This document shows, one piece after another, positions 25,878-34,693 of a DNA stretch of 64,000 nt (position 1 is its first letter; each line of letters opens with the position of its first letter). Position numbers and translations under genes: made by a program. The stretch covers positions 40,117-104,116 of the forward strand of contig JAQTYQ010000012.1 of the NCBI GenBank assembly GCA_028688225.1, written 5' to 3'. The DNA comes from Opitutaceae bacterium (GTDB lineage: Bacteria > Verrucomicrobiota > Verrucomicrobiia > Opitutales > Opitutaceae). The notes under the pieces are model-generated. The model searched no databases and was not told where the DNA came from. It worked only from the letters and a program-made list of their open reading frames with translations.

Positions 25878-27257
25878 ATGGCGACGACATGGCTGGCTGA
25901 CGCCGAACCGGAGACCTGCTGGGCGCATCGCGCGTGGCCGGACTTCGCCGCGCTGCCGCAAAAGGAATCAGCAGTCGTGGTGCTGCCGCTGCACGGCCTG
26001 GCCGACCATGGCGCCAGCCGGCCGCTCGACGTCGAAGAGCTGCTCGGCGGCGCCCTGTTGCGCCGGGCGGTCGAGCAGGTGAAGGCTCATTTTGTCGTGC
26101 GCGTGCTGCCGCCGCTTCGGTTCCTGCCGGCATCCGGAACGGGCGGCTTTTTCGAAGTGGATCCGGAGACGGCGCACGACTTGGTGGCCGAAATGGCTGC
26201 CAGCGTGAAGGCCGCCGGCTTTCACAAACTGGTTTTCCTCAACACCAGTTCCGTGAACGAGCCTTTCGTGGCCACGGCCGCCCTGGATGCGCGGGCTGGA
26301 TCCGGTCTCCGCACCTACGTCATTCACACCCGGTTGCTCGGCCTCGACCCTGCCCGGCACAAGAGCGACGATGTCGCGCCCTTCGCGGCGCACTTGGCGA
26401 AACTGCTCACGGAGATCCGCGGACATCTGGCGCCACCGCCTTCAGTCTTCGCGGCGGACGAACCGGCGCCGCCGGTCGTGCCTGCCACGATCTTCCCGGC
26501 CTGCCGCTCTCGTTACCTTCCCGCCTTCACCTCCCTGCAACTGGCTGCAGTGTCTGGGAATAAAGACGGCCTGGTTATCGTGCCGACCGGTGCCATCGAG
26601 CAGCATGGCCCGCACCTGCCGGTGGGTGTTGATGCGATCCTTGGCCAGGTCCTGCTCGACGCCGCGCTGCGCAGGCTGCCGCCCGATTTCCCCGTTTTCG
26701 TCGCGCCGCCGGTTACCTGCGGGAAAAGCATCGAGCACCGGGAGTACGCGGGAACGGTGTCCCTCTCGACCAAAACCCTGCGCCGCCTCGTGCTCGCAGT
26801 GGCGGAGCAAATCAGCGCCCTGGGCTTGCGCCGGCTCGCCTTGCTCAACACGCATGGCGGCAATAGCGCGGTTCTCGCCTCCGTGCTCCGCGAAATCAAG
26901 GAGTCCCTCGGTCTCGAAGCCTTCCTGCTGCGCCCCGGCCATGCCCCCGACCTTGGCGCGCAGGAGGCGGCGTGGGGGTTTCATGCCGGCGAATGGGAAA
27001 CATCGCTCATGCTGGCCTGCGCTCCGGAACTGGTGCGCATGGACCGGGCGGCGGGCGAGTACCCTGCCCGCCTGGACGATCCGGGCGAATTGCGCCCGGA
27101 GGATGCCCCCGCGACCTTTGCCTGGATGACGCAGGACCTGTCGCGTAACGGCGTCATGGGCGATCCCACTTTGGCCACGCGGGAGAAAGGAGCCCGGTGG
27201 CTGTCCATCGCGGCGGAGACTCTGACTTCCAGGATTCTCCAGTTATCCGGCAAATGA
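25878..27257 (+). CDS. Tandem creatininase-family protein, first domain degenerate
   Basis: 459 residues, about twice the usual 240. The second half (from about 212) is an intact creatininase-type amidohydrolase: VPTGAIEQHGPHLPVGVD has the Glu, His and Asp metal ligands, LLNTHGGNSAVL carries the next His region, and FHAGEWETSLML carries the last His and Glu. The first half has the same layout (VVLPLHGLADHGASRPLDVEE, then FLNTSSVNEPFV) but the metal residues are changed. Active members act on creatinine, N-formyl amino groups or cofactor precursors such as mycofactocin. The substrate is unknown here. It stands alone between tonB and the hybrid kinase. Confidence 0.85.
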   Translation: MATTWLADAEPETCWAHRAWPDFAALPQKESAVVVLPLHGLADHGASRPLDVEELLGGALLRRAVEQVKAHFVVRVLPPLRFLPASGTGGFFEVDPETAHDLVAEMAASVKAAGFHKLVFLNTSSVNEPFVATAALDARAGSGLRTYVIHTRLLGLDPARHKSDDVAPFAAHLAKLLTEIRGHLAPPPSVFAADEPAPPVVPATIFPACRSRYLPAFTSLQLAAVSGNKDGLVIVPTGAIEQHGPHLPVGVDAILGQVLLDAALRRLPPDFPVFVAPPVTCGKSIEHREYAGTVSLSTKTLRRLVLAVAEQISALGLRRLALLNTHGGNSAVLASVLREIKESLGLEAFLLRPGHAPDLGAQEAAWGFHAGEWETSLMLACAPELVRMDRAAGEYPARLDDPGELRPEDAPATFAWMTQDLSRNGVMGDPTLATREKGARWLSIAAETLTSRILQLSGK

Positions 27258-27314
27258 AACCCCTGGTCGAACACCGCTCTTGTTTAACTCGTTGAGTCCG
27301 TCGGAGTAATAAGA

Positions 27315-27344
27315 ATTGACATTCCGGTTGTTCCCTGAGCCTAT
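27315..27344 (+). promoter_or_regulatory. Possible promoter of the histidine kinase cluster
   Basis: A perfect -35 TTGACA (27315-27320) lies 18 nt before a weak CCTATT (27339-27344), about 120 nt upstream of the kinase ATG. It is in an otherwise empty 208-bp gap. Confidence 0.35.
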
Positions 27345-27465
27345 TCCCGGTACCGTTTGTTCCGTAACCAAGCGTCATTTAGCATGGCGTCTGTCCGTCA
27401 TCGGGACATGATCCTCCTCCACAGTTTACCTTTACTGCGGCTGGCCGAACCTTGGTGGCAATCTC

Positions 27466-29850
27466 ATGGAAAAAGTTGAGCGGTTTACCCTGCCTTTTCG
27501 CTGGAAGCTGAGTCTGATCATCATCTCTGTCTGCGCCGTCTCCCTGCTGACGGCGATCGGCGGTTATTACAGCTATGAGGTCTATCGCTTCCACAACGAG
27601 ATCTATCGCCGGGTGGAGGCCACGCAACGCCTGCTCCTGGACAGCATTGTCACCGCCCTGCAGAAGGATCCGACCGCGGCCGATTTGTCCCTCCAGACGC
27701 TGCAAAGCGACGAGGTGATCGTGGCGGCGGCGGTTTATTCGGCCGACAACAAGCTGCTCGCGAAATACATCAAGAGCGGCGCCAGCGAGTTCATTCCCCT
27801 GCCGCAGCGCATCAACCTGAATTTCTCCACCGATCAGGTGGTGGCTTTCCATCCGTTGCGCAGCAAGGAGGGCAAGGTGCTTGGCACCCTGTACCTCAAG
27901 GCCGATGTGGCCAAGCTGGCCTCCGAGCGCTTTGGCAATGTCGCGCGCGGCATGGTGATCATCTTCCTCGCCTGCTGCCTGCTCGCGATGCTCGTCGCCC
28001 AGAAATTGCAGCGCTCCCTGACCAATCCGATCAGCGAGCTGGCCGCGGCCGCCCGCCGCATCGCCGGGCGGCAGGATTACACGGTGCGCGTGCAGGAGCG
28101 GGGCAACGACGAGATCGGCACGCTGACGCGCTCCTTCAACCAGATGCTGCAAACCATCGAGCAGCGCAGCGCCGAGCTGGAGGTGGCCCGCAAGAACGCC
28201 GAGGACGCCCGGGAAAGCCTCCGGCAGATCAACGAAGGCCTGGAACAAAAGGTGTCCGAGCGTACGGCCGAGCTGGAACGGGCGGTCGTGGCCGCCAAGG
28301 AGGCCAACCAGGCGAAAAGCGCGTTCCTCGCCAAGATGAGCCACGAGCTGCGCACGCCGATGAACGCCATCATCGGCTACAGCGAAATGCTGCAGGAGGA
28401 TGCCAACGAAAAGGGCGAGGAGGAGGCTGCCGCGGACCTCCAGAAGATCCTGAGCGCCGCGCGGCATTTGCTGGGGCTGATCAACGACGTCCTCGATCTG
28501 TCCAAGATCGAGGCCGGCAAGATGCAGCTCTACCTCGAAACCTTCGATCTCCAGATCCTGGTCACCGAGGTCAGCACGACGATCGCCCCGCTGATCGAAA
28601 AGCGCAAAAACGAGCTCATCGTGAACTGCACACCTGCGATCGGCTCGATGTACGGCGACGCCACCAAGATCCGCCAGACGCTTCTCAACCTGCTGAGCAA
28701 CGCCAGCAAGTTCACCGAGAACGGGCGCATCGAGCTGAAGATCGACCGCGAGATCACCGACAACCAGGTCTGGGTCGTCATGCACGTGACCGACACCGGC
28801 ATTGGCATGACTGAGGAGCAGATGGGCCGCCTCTTCAAGGCCTTCAGCCAGGCCGACGCCTCGACCACCAGCAAGTTCGGCGGGACGGGACTCGGTCTCG
28901 CGATCTCCAAGCAGTTTGCCCAGATGATGGGCGGCGACATCAGCGTCAAGAGCACCTCCGGCACCGGCTCCACTTTCACGTTGCGCGTGCCCGCCCGCGT
29001 TAAGCCGGCCCGCTCCCCCTATGCCGTCACGGACAAGGAGACCCAGGCGGCACCCACGCCGAAGGGCCGTGTGCTCATCATCGACGACGACGAGGCCGTC
29101 CACGCCGTGCTGACCAACATGCTGACCCGCGAAGGCTATTCGACCCGGATCGCCCGGGAGGGCAAGGAGGGCCTGCGCCTGGCCCGCGAGTACCACCCGG
29201 ACATTGTCATCCTCGACATTCTCATGCCGGGCATGGACGGCTGGTCGGTGCTCGCCCAGTTGAAGACCCTGCCCGGTTTCACCGACGTCCCCATCATCCT
29301 CCTCACCATGCTGGAAAACAAGGAGATGGGGTTTGCGCTGGGCGCGACTGAATACCTGACCAAGCCCATCGACGCCCAGAAGCTGCTGCCGGTGCTGGAG
29401 CGGCACCGCACGGCCAAGCCGAGCGGAACCGGCACCGTGCTGGTCGTGGAGGACGACCCGCCCTCCCGCGAGCTGGTCGTCCGCATGATCGAGAAGGAGC
29501 ACATCCAGGTCAAGGAGGCCGGCAACGGCAAGGAGGCACTCGAGGTCCTTCAGGGGGGCGTCATTCCGGACATGATCATCCTCGACCTGATGATGGCCGA
29601 AATGGACGGCTTCGAATTTCTGCGCCAGATCCGTCCTCATCCCGCGTGGTCCAAAATCCCCGTGGTGGTGGTGAGTTCGCTCGATCTCACCAACGAGTCC
29701 CAGCAGATGCTCAAGGGGCAGGTCGATCGTATCTTCCAGAAAGGCCGTTTCGCCCGAGAAGACTTGCTCCGGGAGGTCCGGGAGACCATCAATCAGCACA
29801 TGCTGAACCGGCAGGCTGGATCGGGCACGCCGGTCGCACCTGCCACCTAG
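27466..29850 (+). CDS. Hybrid sensor histidine kinase with two receiver domains
   Basis: 794 residues. TM1 is about 13-35 and TM2 about 160-182, enclosing a small CHASE8-like extracytoplasmic sensor. HAMP runs to about 235, then coiled coil. The DHp H-box KMSHELRTPMNAIIGYSEML has the phosphorylated His near 292. The HATPase has NLLSNASKFTENG (N box), VTDTGIGM (G1) and FGGTGLGLAI (G2). Receiver 1 starts near 534 (RVLIIDDDEAVHAV, Asp in VILDILMPGMDG) and receiver 2 near 657 (TVLVVEDDPPSREL, Asp in IILDLMMAEMDG). It is followed by a free receiver and a receiver-cyclase on the same strand, so these three form a signalling unit. Confidence 0.93.
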   Translation: MEKVERFTLPFRWKLSLIIISVCAVSLLTAIGGYYSYEVYRFHNEIYRRVEATQRLLLDSIVTALQKDPTAADLSLQTLQSDEVIVAAAVYSADNKLLAKYIKSGASEFIPLPQRINLNFSTDQVVAFHPLRSKEGKVLGTLYLKADVAKLASERFGNVARGMVIIFLACCLLAMLVAQKLQRSLTNPISELAAAARRIAGRQDYTVRVQERGNDEIGTLTRSFNQMLQTIEQRSAELEVARKNAEDARESLRQINEGLEQKVSERTAELERAVVAAKEANQAKSAFLAKMSHELRTPMNAIIGYSEMLQEDANEKGEEEAAADLQKILSAARHLLGLINDVLDLSKIEAGKMQLYLETFDLQILVTEVSTTIAPLIEKRKNELIVNCTPAIGSMYGDATKIRQTLLNLLSNASKFTENGRIELKIDREITDNQVWVVMHVTDTGIGMTEEQMGRLFKAFSQADASTTSKFGGTGLGLAISKQFAQMMGGDISVKSTSGTGSTFTLRVPARVKPARSPYAVTDKETQAAPTPKGRVLIIDDDEAVHAVLTNMLTREGYSTRIAREGKEGLRLAREYHPDIVILDILMPGMDGWSVLAQLKTLPGFTDVPIILLTMLENKEMGFALGATEYLTKPIDAQKLLPVLERHRTAKPSGTGTVLVVEDDPPSRELVVRMIEKEHIQVKEAGNGKEALEVLQGGVIPDMIILDLMMAEMDGFEFLRQIRPHPAWSKIPVVVVSSLDLTNESQQMLKGQVDRIFQKGRFAREDLLREVRETINQHMLNRQAGSGTPVAPAT

Positions 29851-29876
29851 ATTTCCAACCTTCATCCCTGCTTCCC

Positions 29877-30308
29877 ATGGCGAAGATCCTGATAGTTGAA
29901 GACAACGAGATGAACCGGGACATGCTTTCCCGGCGCCTTGAACGCCGCGGTTTCACCACGGTCATTGCCGTCGACGGCGGGGCCGGCGTGGCAAAGGCCC
30001 GCACCGAGGCCCCCGACCTCATCCTGATGGACATGAGCCTGCCGGTCATCGACGGCTGGGAGGCCAGCCGGCAGATCAAGGCCGACCCGGCGCTCGCCGC
30101 GATTCCCATCATCGCCCTCACGGCCCACGCCATGACCAGCGACCGGGACAAGGCCCTCAAGGCCGGCTGCAACGACTACGACACCAAGCCGGTCGACCTG
30201 CCTCGGTTGCTCGGCAAAATCGAAGCCCTGTTGGGCAAACCGCCTTCGGCATCGCCGGCACCGGCCACGCCTCCCGCCTCTCCGGCTCCGCCCGCTCCGG
30301 CCTCATGA
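29877..30308 (+). CDS. Single-domain response regulator with Pro/Ala tail
   Basis: 143 residues. The receiver covers 1-120: ILIVEDNEMNRDML (acidic pair), phospho-Asp in LILMDMSLPVIDGWEA, ALTAHAM (Thr switch) and NDYDTKPVDL (Lys). This is the DivK/CheY-like type that usually follows hybrid kinases. The last 23 residues are Pro/Ala/Ser repeats that may be a flexible link. It starts at the ATG 29877, 26 nt after the kinase, and its stop overlaps the start of the cyclase gene (ATGA). It would relay phosphate or bind partners of the kinase and cyclase. Confidence 0.92.
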   Translation: MAKILIVEDNEMNRDMLSRRLERRGFTTVIAVDGGAGVAKARTEAPDLILMDMSLPVIDGWEASRQIKADPALAAIPIIALTAHAMTSDRDKALKAGCNDYDTKPVDLPRLLGKIEALLGKPPSASPAPATPPASPAPPAPAS

Positions 30309-31957
30309 GCGACCCAACTCCAGGCACCGGCCAGCCGCCCTCCGTCAGCAATCAGGGCACGCTGAGTCCGTTCCTGCAGGCGCTTCAGGCCAACGACATC
30401 GAGACGCTCACGCAGCTGCGTCACGCCCTGCGCACCCCGCTCAACCAGATCATCGGTTACAGCGAGATGCTGATGGAATCGATCGAGGGCCTCGAGGCCG
30501 AACGGCTGCTGCGCGACATCAAGAAGATCCACACCGCGGGCGGCCAGTTGCTGGCGCTGTTCAACGATGCGCTGGCCCCGTGGAAGATCGAGACGGGCAA
30601 GATCGACCTGATGACCATGCGCCGGGAAATGCTGACTCCGCTCAACGCCATCATCGGCTACAGCGAACTCTGCCAGGAGGAGGCCACCGAGCTCGGCAAG
30701 GCCGACGTGGTCAGCGACCTCAAGCGCATCAACCAGGCCGGCTACAACCTCCACCGCCTGTTTGAGAGCGAGGAGTTTGCGGTCAAGATCGACGTCGGCG
30801 GCACTCCGGCCCCGGCGGGTGTCTCCGCGCAGGCCACACTCGGGCAGACCCTGCCGCCCAGCAAGCCGACGCCCCCGGCGGTGTTCCTCGGCAACACCAG
30901 CGCCCAGTACACCGGCAACCTGCTCGTGGTCGACGACGACGCCATGAACCGCGAGATGCTGGCCCGCCGCCTCCAGCGCTCGGGCTACAACATCACCACG
31001 GCGGAAAACGGCCGCGTGGCGCTCGAGCTGCTGAAACAGAAGGATTTCGACCTCGTCCTGCTCGACATCATCATGCCCGAGCTGAACGGCTTTCACACGC
31101 TCGAATTCATCAAGGCTGATCCCAAGATCCGCCACCTGCCGGTCATCATGCTCACGGCGCTCGACGAGGTCGACAGCACCGTGCGCTGCATCGAGGCCGG
31201 CGCCGAGGACTACGTCCCCAAGCCGTTCAATCCGATCATTCTCCACGCCCGCATCAACGCCTCGCTTGAAAAGAAGCGCCTGCGCGACCAGGAGCAAGCC
31301 TACCTGGCCGAGTTGCAGGCCGAGCGCGCCAAATCCGACCGGTTGCTGCTGAACGTCCTGCCCAAGGCCGTCGCCGACCGGTTGAAGCAGGGAGAGCGGA
31401 CCATTGTCGACAGCTTCCGCGAGGCCACCGTCGTGTTCGCCGACATCGTCGGGTTCACCAGTTTCTCCGCCAACATGGCGCCCAGCCGCACGGTGCAACT
31501 GCTCAACGACCTCTTCTCCGGCTTCGACAAGCTTGCCGAGACCTACGAGCTCGAAAAAATCAAGACCATCGGCGACTCCTACATGGTCGTCGGCGGCGTG
31601 CCCACCGCCATGCCCGAGCATGCCGAGCGGTGCGCCCTGATGTCGTTGGACATGATCGAGGTCCTCCGTCACTTCAACCGTCGCAACTCCATCGACCTGG
31701 ACATCCGCATCGGCATCAACAGCGGACCGGTCGTCGCCGGCATCATCGGCACCAAGAAATTCTCCTACGACCTGTGGGGCGACACCGTCAACGTGGCCAG
31801 CCGCATGGAGTCCCACAGCCTGCCCGGCGTGATCCAGGTCTCGCCGAGCACCCATGCGCTGCTGGCCGGCAAGTTTGTCCTCGAGGACCGCGGCAAGATC
31901 GAAGTGAAGAACCGCGGCCTCATGTCCACCTACCGGCTCGTGAAGCGGAAAAGCTGA
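30305..31957 (+). CDS. Receiver-linked class III adenylate cyclase with two DHp-like segments
   Basis: 550 residues. Residue order: a DHp-like segment near 36-85 (LRHALRTPLNQIIGYSEML, His kept), a second one near 102-150 (MRREMLTPLNAIIGYSEL, His replaced by Arg), a receiver near 200-325 (LLVVDDDAMNREML, Asp in LVLLDIIMPELNG, Lys in DYVPKPFNP), then a coiled coil and cyclase near 345-545. The cyclase has VVFADIVGFTSF (metal Asp), EKIKTIGDSYM (Lys expected for adenine; second metal Asp) and FSYDLWGDTVNVASRM (Asp for adenine, catalytic Asn and Arg). It probably makes cAMP under phosphorylation control. No ATPase domain is present, so the DHp parts can only accept phosphate or mediate dimerisation. 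Confidence 0.9.
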   Translation: MSDPTPGTGQPPSVSNQGTLSPFLQALQANDIETLTQLRHALRTPLNQIIGYSEMLMESIEGLEAERLLRDIKKIHTAGGQLLALFNDALAPWKIETGKIDLMTMRREMLTPLNAIIGYSELCQEEATELGKADVVSDLKRINQAGYNLHRLFESEEFAVKIDVGGTPAPAGVSAQATLGQTLPPSKPTPPAVFLGNTSAQYTGNLLVVDDDAMNREMLARRLQRSGYNITTAENGRVALELLKQKDFDLVLLDIIMPELNGFHTLEFIKADPKIRHLPVIMLTALDEVDSTVRCIEAGAEDYVPKPFNPIILHARINASLEKKRLRDQEQAYLAELQAERAKSDRLLLNVLPKAVADRLKQGERTIVDSFREATVVFADIVGFTSFSANMAPSRTVQLLNDLFSGFDKLAETYELEKIKTIGDSYMVVGGVPTAMPEHAERCALMSLDMIEVLRHFNRRNSIDLDIRIGINSGPVVAGIIGTKKFSYDLWGDTVNVASRMESHSLPGVIQVSPSTHALLAGKFVLEDRGKIEVKNRGLMSTYRLVKRKS

Positions 31958-32072
31958 TCCGCCGGAGCGACCGATGCTGGCGTTGGGAGCCGAATGGCCG
32001 TTTCGCTTCCGTCCGTGCTTTGAGGATCTGCGCCCCAATTGCTTCCCCGACCCGGCGCCCGGCCGCCGATTA

Positions 32073-32160
32073 AGGAATTTGGCGACGCGAATCTGCGCGC
32101 GAGGAACGAGGCCTGATCGACCGACAGCCGCGATCCGGCGTCCAAACCGCCAAATTCCTA
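32073..32160. repeat. Inverted-repeat element at the glgB stop codon
   Basis: 12-bp perfect arms AGGAATTTGGCG (32073-32084) and CGCCAAATTCCT (32148-32159) enclose 63 nt, in the convergent gap between the cyclase gene and glgB. On the minus strand the element opens with TAGGAA, whose TAG is the glgB stop (32158-32160). The placement and first bases match the palindromes at 3945 and 50971, but the body differs. Confidence 0.7.
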
Positions 32161-34389
32161 CGCCGTCCACTTGAAAATCGTGGTGCTGAGCGGCGGTAGC
32201 GTGAGCAGCAGCGATTGGTTGAAGCCATCCGCCGGTTCGTCCTCCGTGACCCGGCCGCCATCGTTGCCGAGACCGCTGCCGCCGTAGAACTGGCTGTTGG
32301 TGTTGATGACCTCCTTCCAGAGGCCGCGACGGGGCACACCGATGCGGTAGTTCGGGCGGATCACCGGCGTGTAGTGACCTACGACGGCGAAGAGGGTCTG
32401 CTCAAACGGATCCAGCCGCAGCCACGCGATCACGCTGGCGTCCGCATCGTGGCAGGCGATCCAGCGGAAGCCCTGCGGATTGAGGTCGTTCCGGCTGAGC
32501 ACGGGTTCGTCCGCATAAAGCCGGTTGAGGTCGCGCACCAACAGCCGCAGCCCCTCATGGTCGTGGTACTGGCAGAGATGCCAGTCGAGGCTGGCCGTGT
32601 GGTTCCACTCGTGCGCCTGGCCGAAGTCGCTGCCCATGAAGAGCAGTTTTTTTCCCGGCCACGCCCACATGAAGCCGTAAAGCGCGCGCAGGTTGGCCGC
32701 CTTCTCGGGGATGTGCCACGCGCCCATCTTGTAGAGCATTGAGGCCTTTCCGTGCGTGACCTCGTCGTGCGAGTAGACGCTGATGAAATTCTCGGCGTAC
32801 TGGTAGAGCATGCCGAACGTCAGGTCCTTCTGGTGCCACTTGCGGTGGATGGGCTCCTTGGCAAAGTACCGCAGCGTGTCGTGCATCCAGCCCATGTTCC
32901 ATTTGAAGTCGAAGCCGAGCCCGCCGTCCGGGGTGGGCTTGCTGACACCGGCGAACGACGTCGACTCCTCGGCGATCATGAGCACACCGGGATAGTAATG
33001 GTGCACGAGGTCGTTGGTCTGGCGGAGAAAATCGATCGCCTCGAGATTCTCGCGCCCGCCGTGTTTGTTGGGCACCCATGCGCCCTCCTTGCGCGAGTAG
33101 TCGAGGTAGAGCATCGAGGCGACGGCGTCCACGCGCAGGCCGTCGATGTGGTAGCGGTCGAACCACGCCAGCGCGCTCGCCACGAGGAAGCAGCGCACCT
33201 CGTTGCGGCCGTAGTTGAAGATGAGCGTCCCCCAGTCCTGGTGCGCGCCCTGGCGCGGATCGGCGTGCTCGTAGAGATGCGTGCCGTCAAACTCGGCGAG
33301 GGCGAAGCTGTCCCGCGGGAAATGGGCCGGCACCCAGTCGAGGATGACCCCGAGGCCGCGCTGGTGCAGGTGGTCGACGAACCAGGCGAAATCCTCCGGC
33401 GGGCCGTACCGGTGGGTGGGCGCAAAAAAGCCCGTGACCTGGTAGCCCCAGGAGCCGTCGAACGGATGCTCGGCCAGCGGCATGATCTCGACGTGGGTGT
33501 AGCCCATCCCGGTGGCATAATCGGCCAGGGCCGGGGCGAGTTCGCGGTAGGTCAGCGGGCGCTCGGCGTCCTCGACCACGCGCCGCCACGAGCCGAGATG
33601 CACCTCGTAGATGGAAATCGGCCGGTCGAGCTGCCCCGCCTGCTGGCCGCGCTGTTCGAGCCACGCGGCGTCGCCCCACCGGTGCCGGCGCGTATTGCAG
33701 ACGATGGCGGCGTTGTTCGGGGGCGCCTCGTAATAGGTCGCGTAGGGATCGGTCTTCAGCCGGATGTGGCTCCGCGCATCCCAGAGCTCGTACTTGTAGA
33801 GCTCCCCCTCGCCGAGACCGGGCACGAACAGCTCCCACACGCCCGAGGCTCCGAGCGACCGCATCGGATGATAGCGCCCGTCCCAGCGGTTGAAATTGCC
33901 GACCACCGACACGCGCCGGGCAGTGGGCGCCCACACCGCGAACGAGACCCCGGGCACGCCCTCGATGATGCGCACATGCGCCCCGAGCTTGGTGTAGATG
34001 CGGTGTTCGTTGCCTTCGTTGAAGAGGTACAGGTCCTGCGGGCCCAGCGTCGGCAGAAAGGCGTACGGATCGTGGAACTGCCGGATCTCGCCGTTGTGCT
34101 GCTTGATGCGCAGCTGGTAGCGGAAGACCGCGGGCTGCCGGGGGATGAACACTTCGAAGAATCCCTCGGGCGCCAGCGGCTTCATCGGCCAGCGCGGCGC
34201 GCCCCCGGCCATCAGCGGGGCGTCCACGCGGGCGTCGATCACGGCGCATTCCGCGGCATCCCGGAGGAAGGCCCGCACCACCACGCCGGTGCTGCGCCCC
34301 TGCCGGGCCGGGTGCATGCCCAGCAGGCCATGCGGCTGGCTGTTCCGGGCTTCGAGGATGGATTTGAGATCAGGCTTGGAGATCTTCAC
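32158..34389 (-). CDS. glgB: 1,4-alpha-glucan branching enzyme
   Basis: 743 residues from GTG 34389 (VKISKPDLKSILEARN). An N-terminal CBM48 precedes the GH13_9 catalytic barrel. The barrel has YTHVEIMPLAEHPFDGSWGY, LDWVPAHFP, GLRVDAVASMLYLDY (nucleophile Asp), VLMIAEESTSF (acid/base Glu) and FISVYSHDEV (third catalytic Asp). The C-terminal all-beta domain ends near LLTLPPLSTTIFKW. It forms alpha-1,6 branches in glycogen in the cytosol. An in-frame ATG at 34509 would add 40 low-complexity residues and is rejected. No other glg gene is near. It is divergent from pyc; its stop is inside the inverted repeat above. Confidence 0.94.
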   Translation of the reverse strand: MKISKPDLKSILEARNSQPHGLLGMHPARQGRSTGVVVRAFLRDAAECAVIDARVDAPLMAGGAPRWPMKPLAPEGFFEVFIPRQPAVFRYQLRIKQHNGEIRQFHDPYAFLPTLGPQDLYLFNEGNEHRIYTKLGAHVRIIEGVPGVSFAVWAPTARRVSVVGNFNRWDGRYHPMRSLGASGVWELFVPGLGEGELYKYELWDARSHIRLKTDPYATYYEAPPNNAAIVCNTRRHRWGDAAWLEQRGQQAGQLDRPISIYEVHLGSWRRVVEDAERPLTYRELAPALADYATGMGYTHVEIMPLAEHPFDGSWGYQVTGFFAPTHRYGPPEDFAWFVDHLHQRGLGVILDWVPAHFPRDSFALAEFDGTHLYEHADPRQGAHQDWGTLIFNYGRNEVRCFLVASALAWFDRYHIDGLRVDAVASMLYLDYSRKEGAWVPNKHGGRENLEAIDFLRQTNDLVHHYYPGVLMIAEESTSFAGVSKPTPDGGLGFDFKWNMGWMHDTLRYFAKEPIHRKWHQKDLTFGMLYQYAENFISVYSHDEVTHGKASMLYKMGAWHIPEKAANLRALYGFMWAWPGKKLLFMGSDFGQAHEWNHTASLDWHLCQYHDHEGLRLLVRDLNRLYADEPVLSRNDLNPQGFRWIACHDADASVIAWLRLDPFEQTLFAVVGHYTPVIRPNYRIGVPRRGLWKEVINTNSQFYGGSGLGNDGGRVTEDEPADGFNQSLLLTLPPLSTTIFKWTA

Positions 34390-34693
34390 CAGGGACGGGA
34401 TACGCCAGGAAGGATACTGCTCAGCTTGCCGCGCGGGTCTAGGTCTTTCTGGCTCAGGGGCGCGATTCTTGAATCGTTGCGATGGTGTGGCTGGCGGACC
34501 TCGGCACAAGGTGCTCTACCATTGCCCGGCGTCCGAGGCAGGGCGGCTTATCCTTAAGCCGCCGCAATAATCCGTGGGCAAACGGCGCTTGAGGGATAAC
34601 GCCCCCCTACCCCATGCTGCCGACCGCCGGATTCGCCATGAGAAAGATTGACGCCCGGATTGCGCGCACCTTGCATCCTCCGCCGCGCACCCG
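34390..34693. promoter_or_regulatory. Divergent glgB/pyc control region with a strong hairpin
   Basis: 304 bp without a gene. A perfect 9-bp inverted repeat GGCGGCTTA/TAAGCCGCC (34542-34550/34555-34563, loop TCCT) lies midway. A C-rich word GCCCCCCTACCCC (34601-34613) follows, and a similar CCCCCTACCC word occurs at 52099-52108. No clean promoter boxes are seen. The hairpin could be an operator shared by the two carbon-flow genes. Confidence 0.4.

Noticed and set aside
27379..29865. An 828-codon open frame on the minus strand
   Set aside because: Shadow of the hybrid histidine kinase, whose domains are all recognisable.
34390..34509. An ATG start for glgB at 34509
   Set aside because: It adds 40 Arg/Pro-rich residues with no similarity to branching enzymes.
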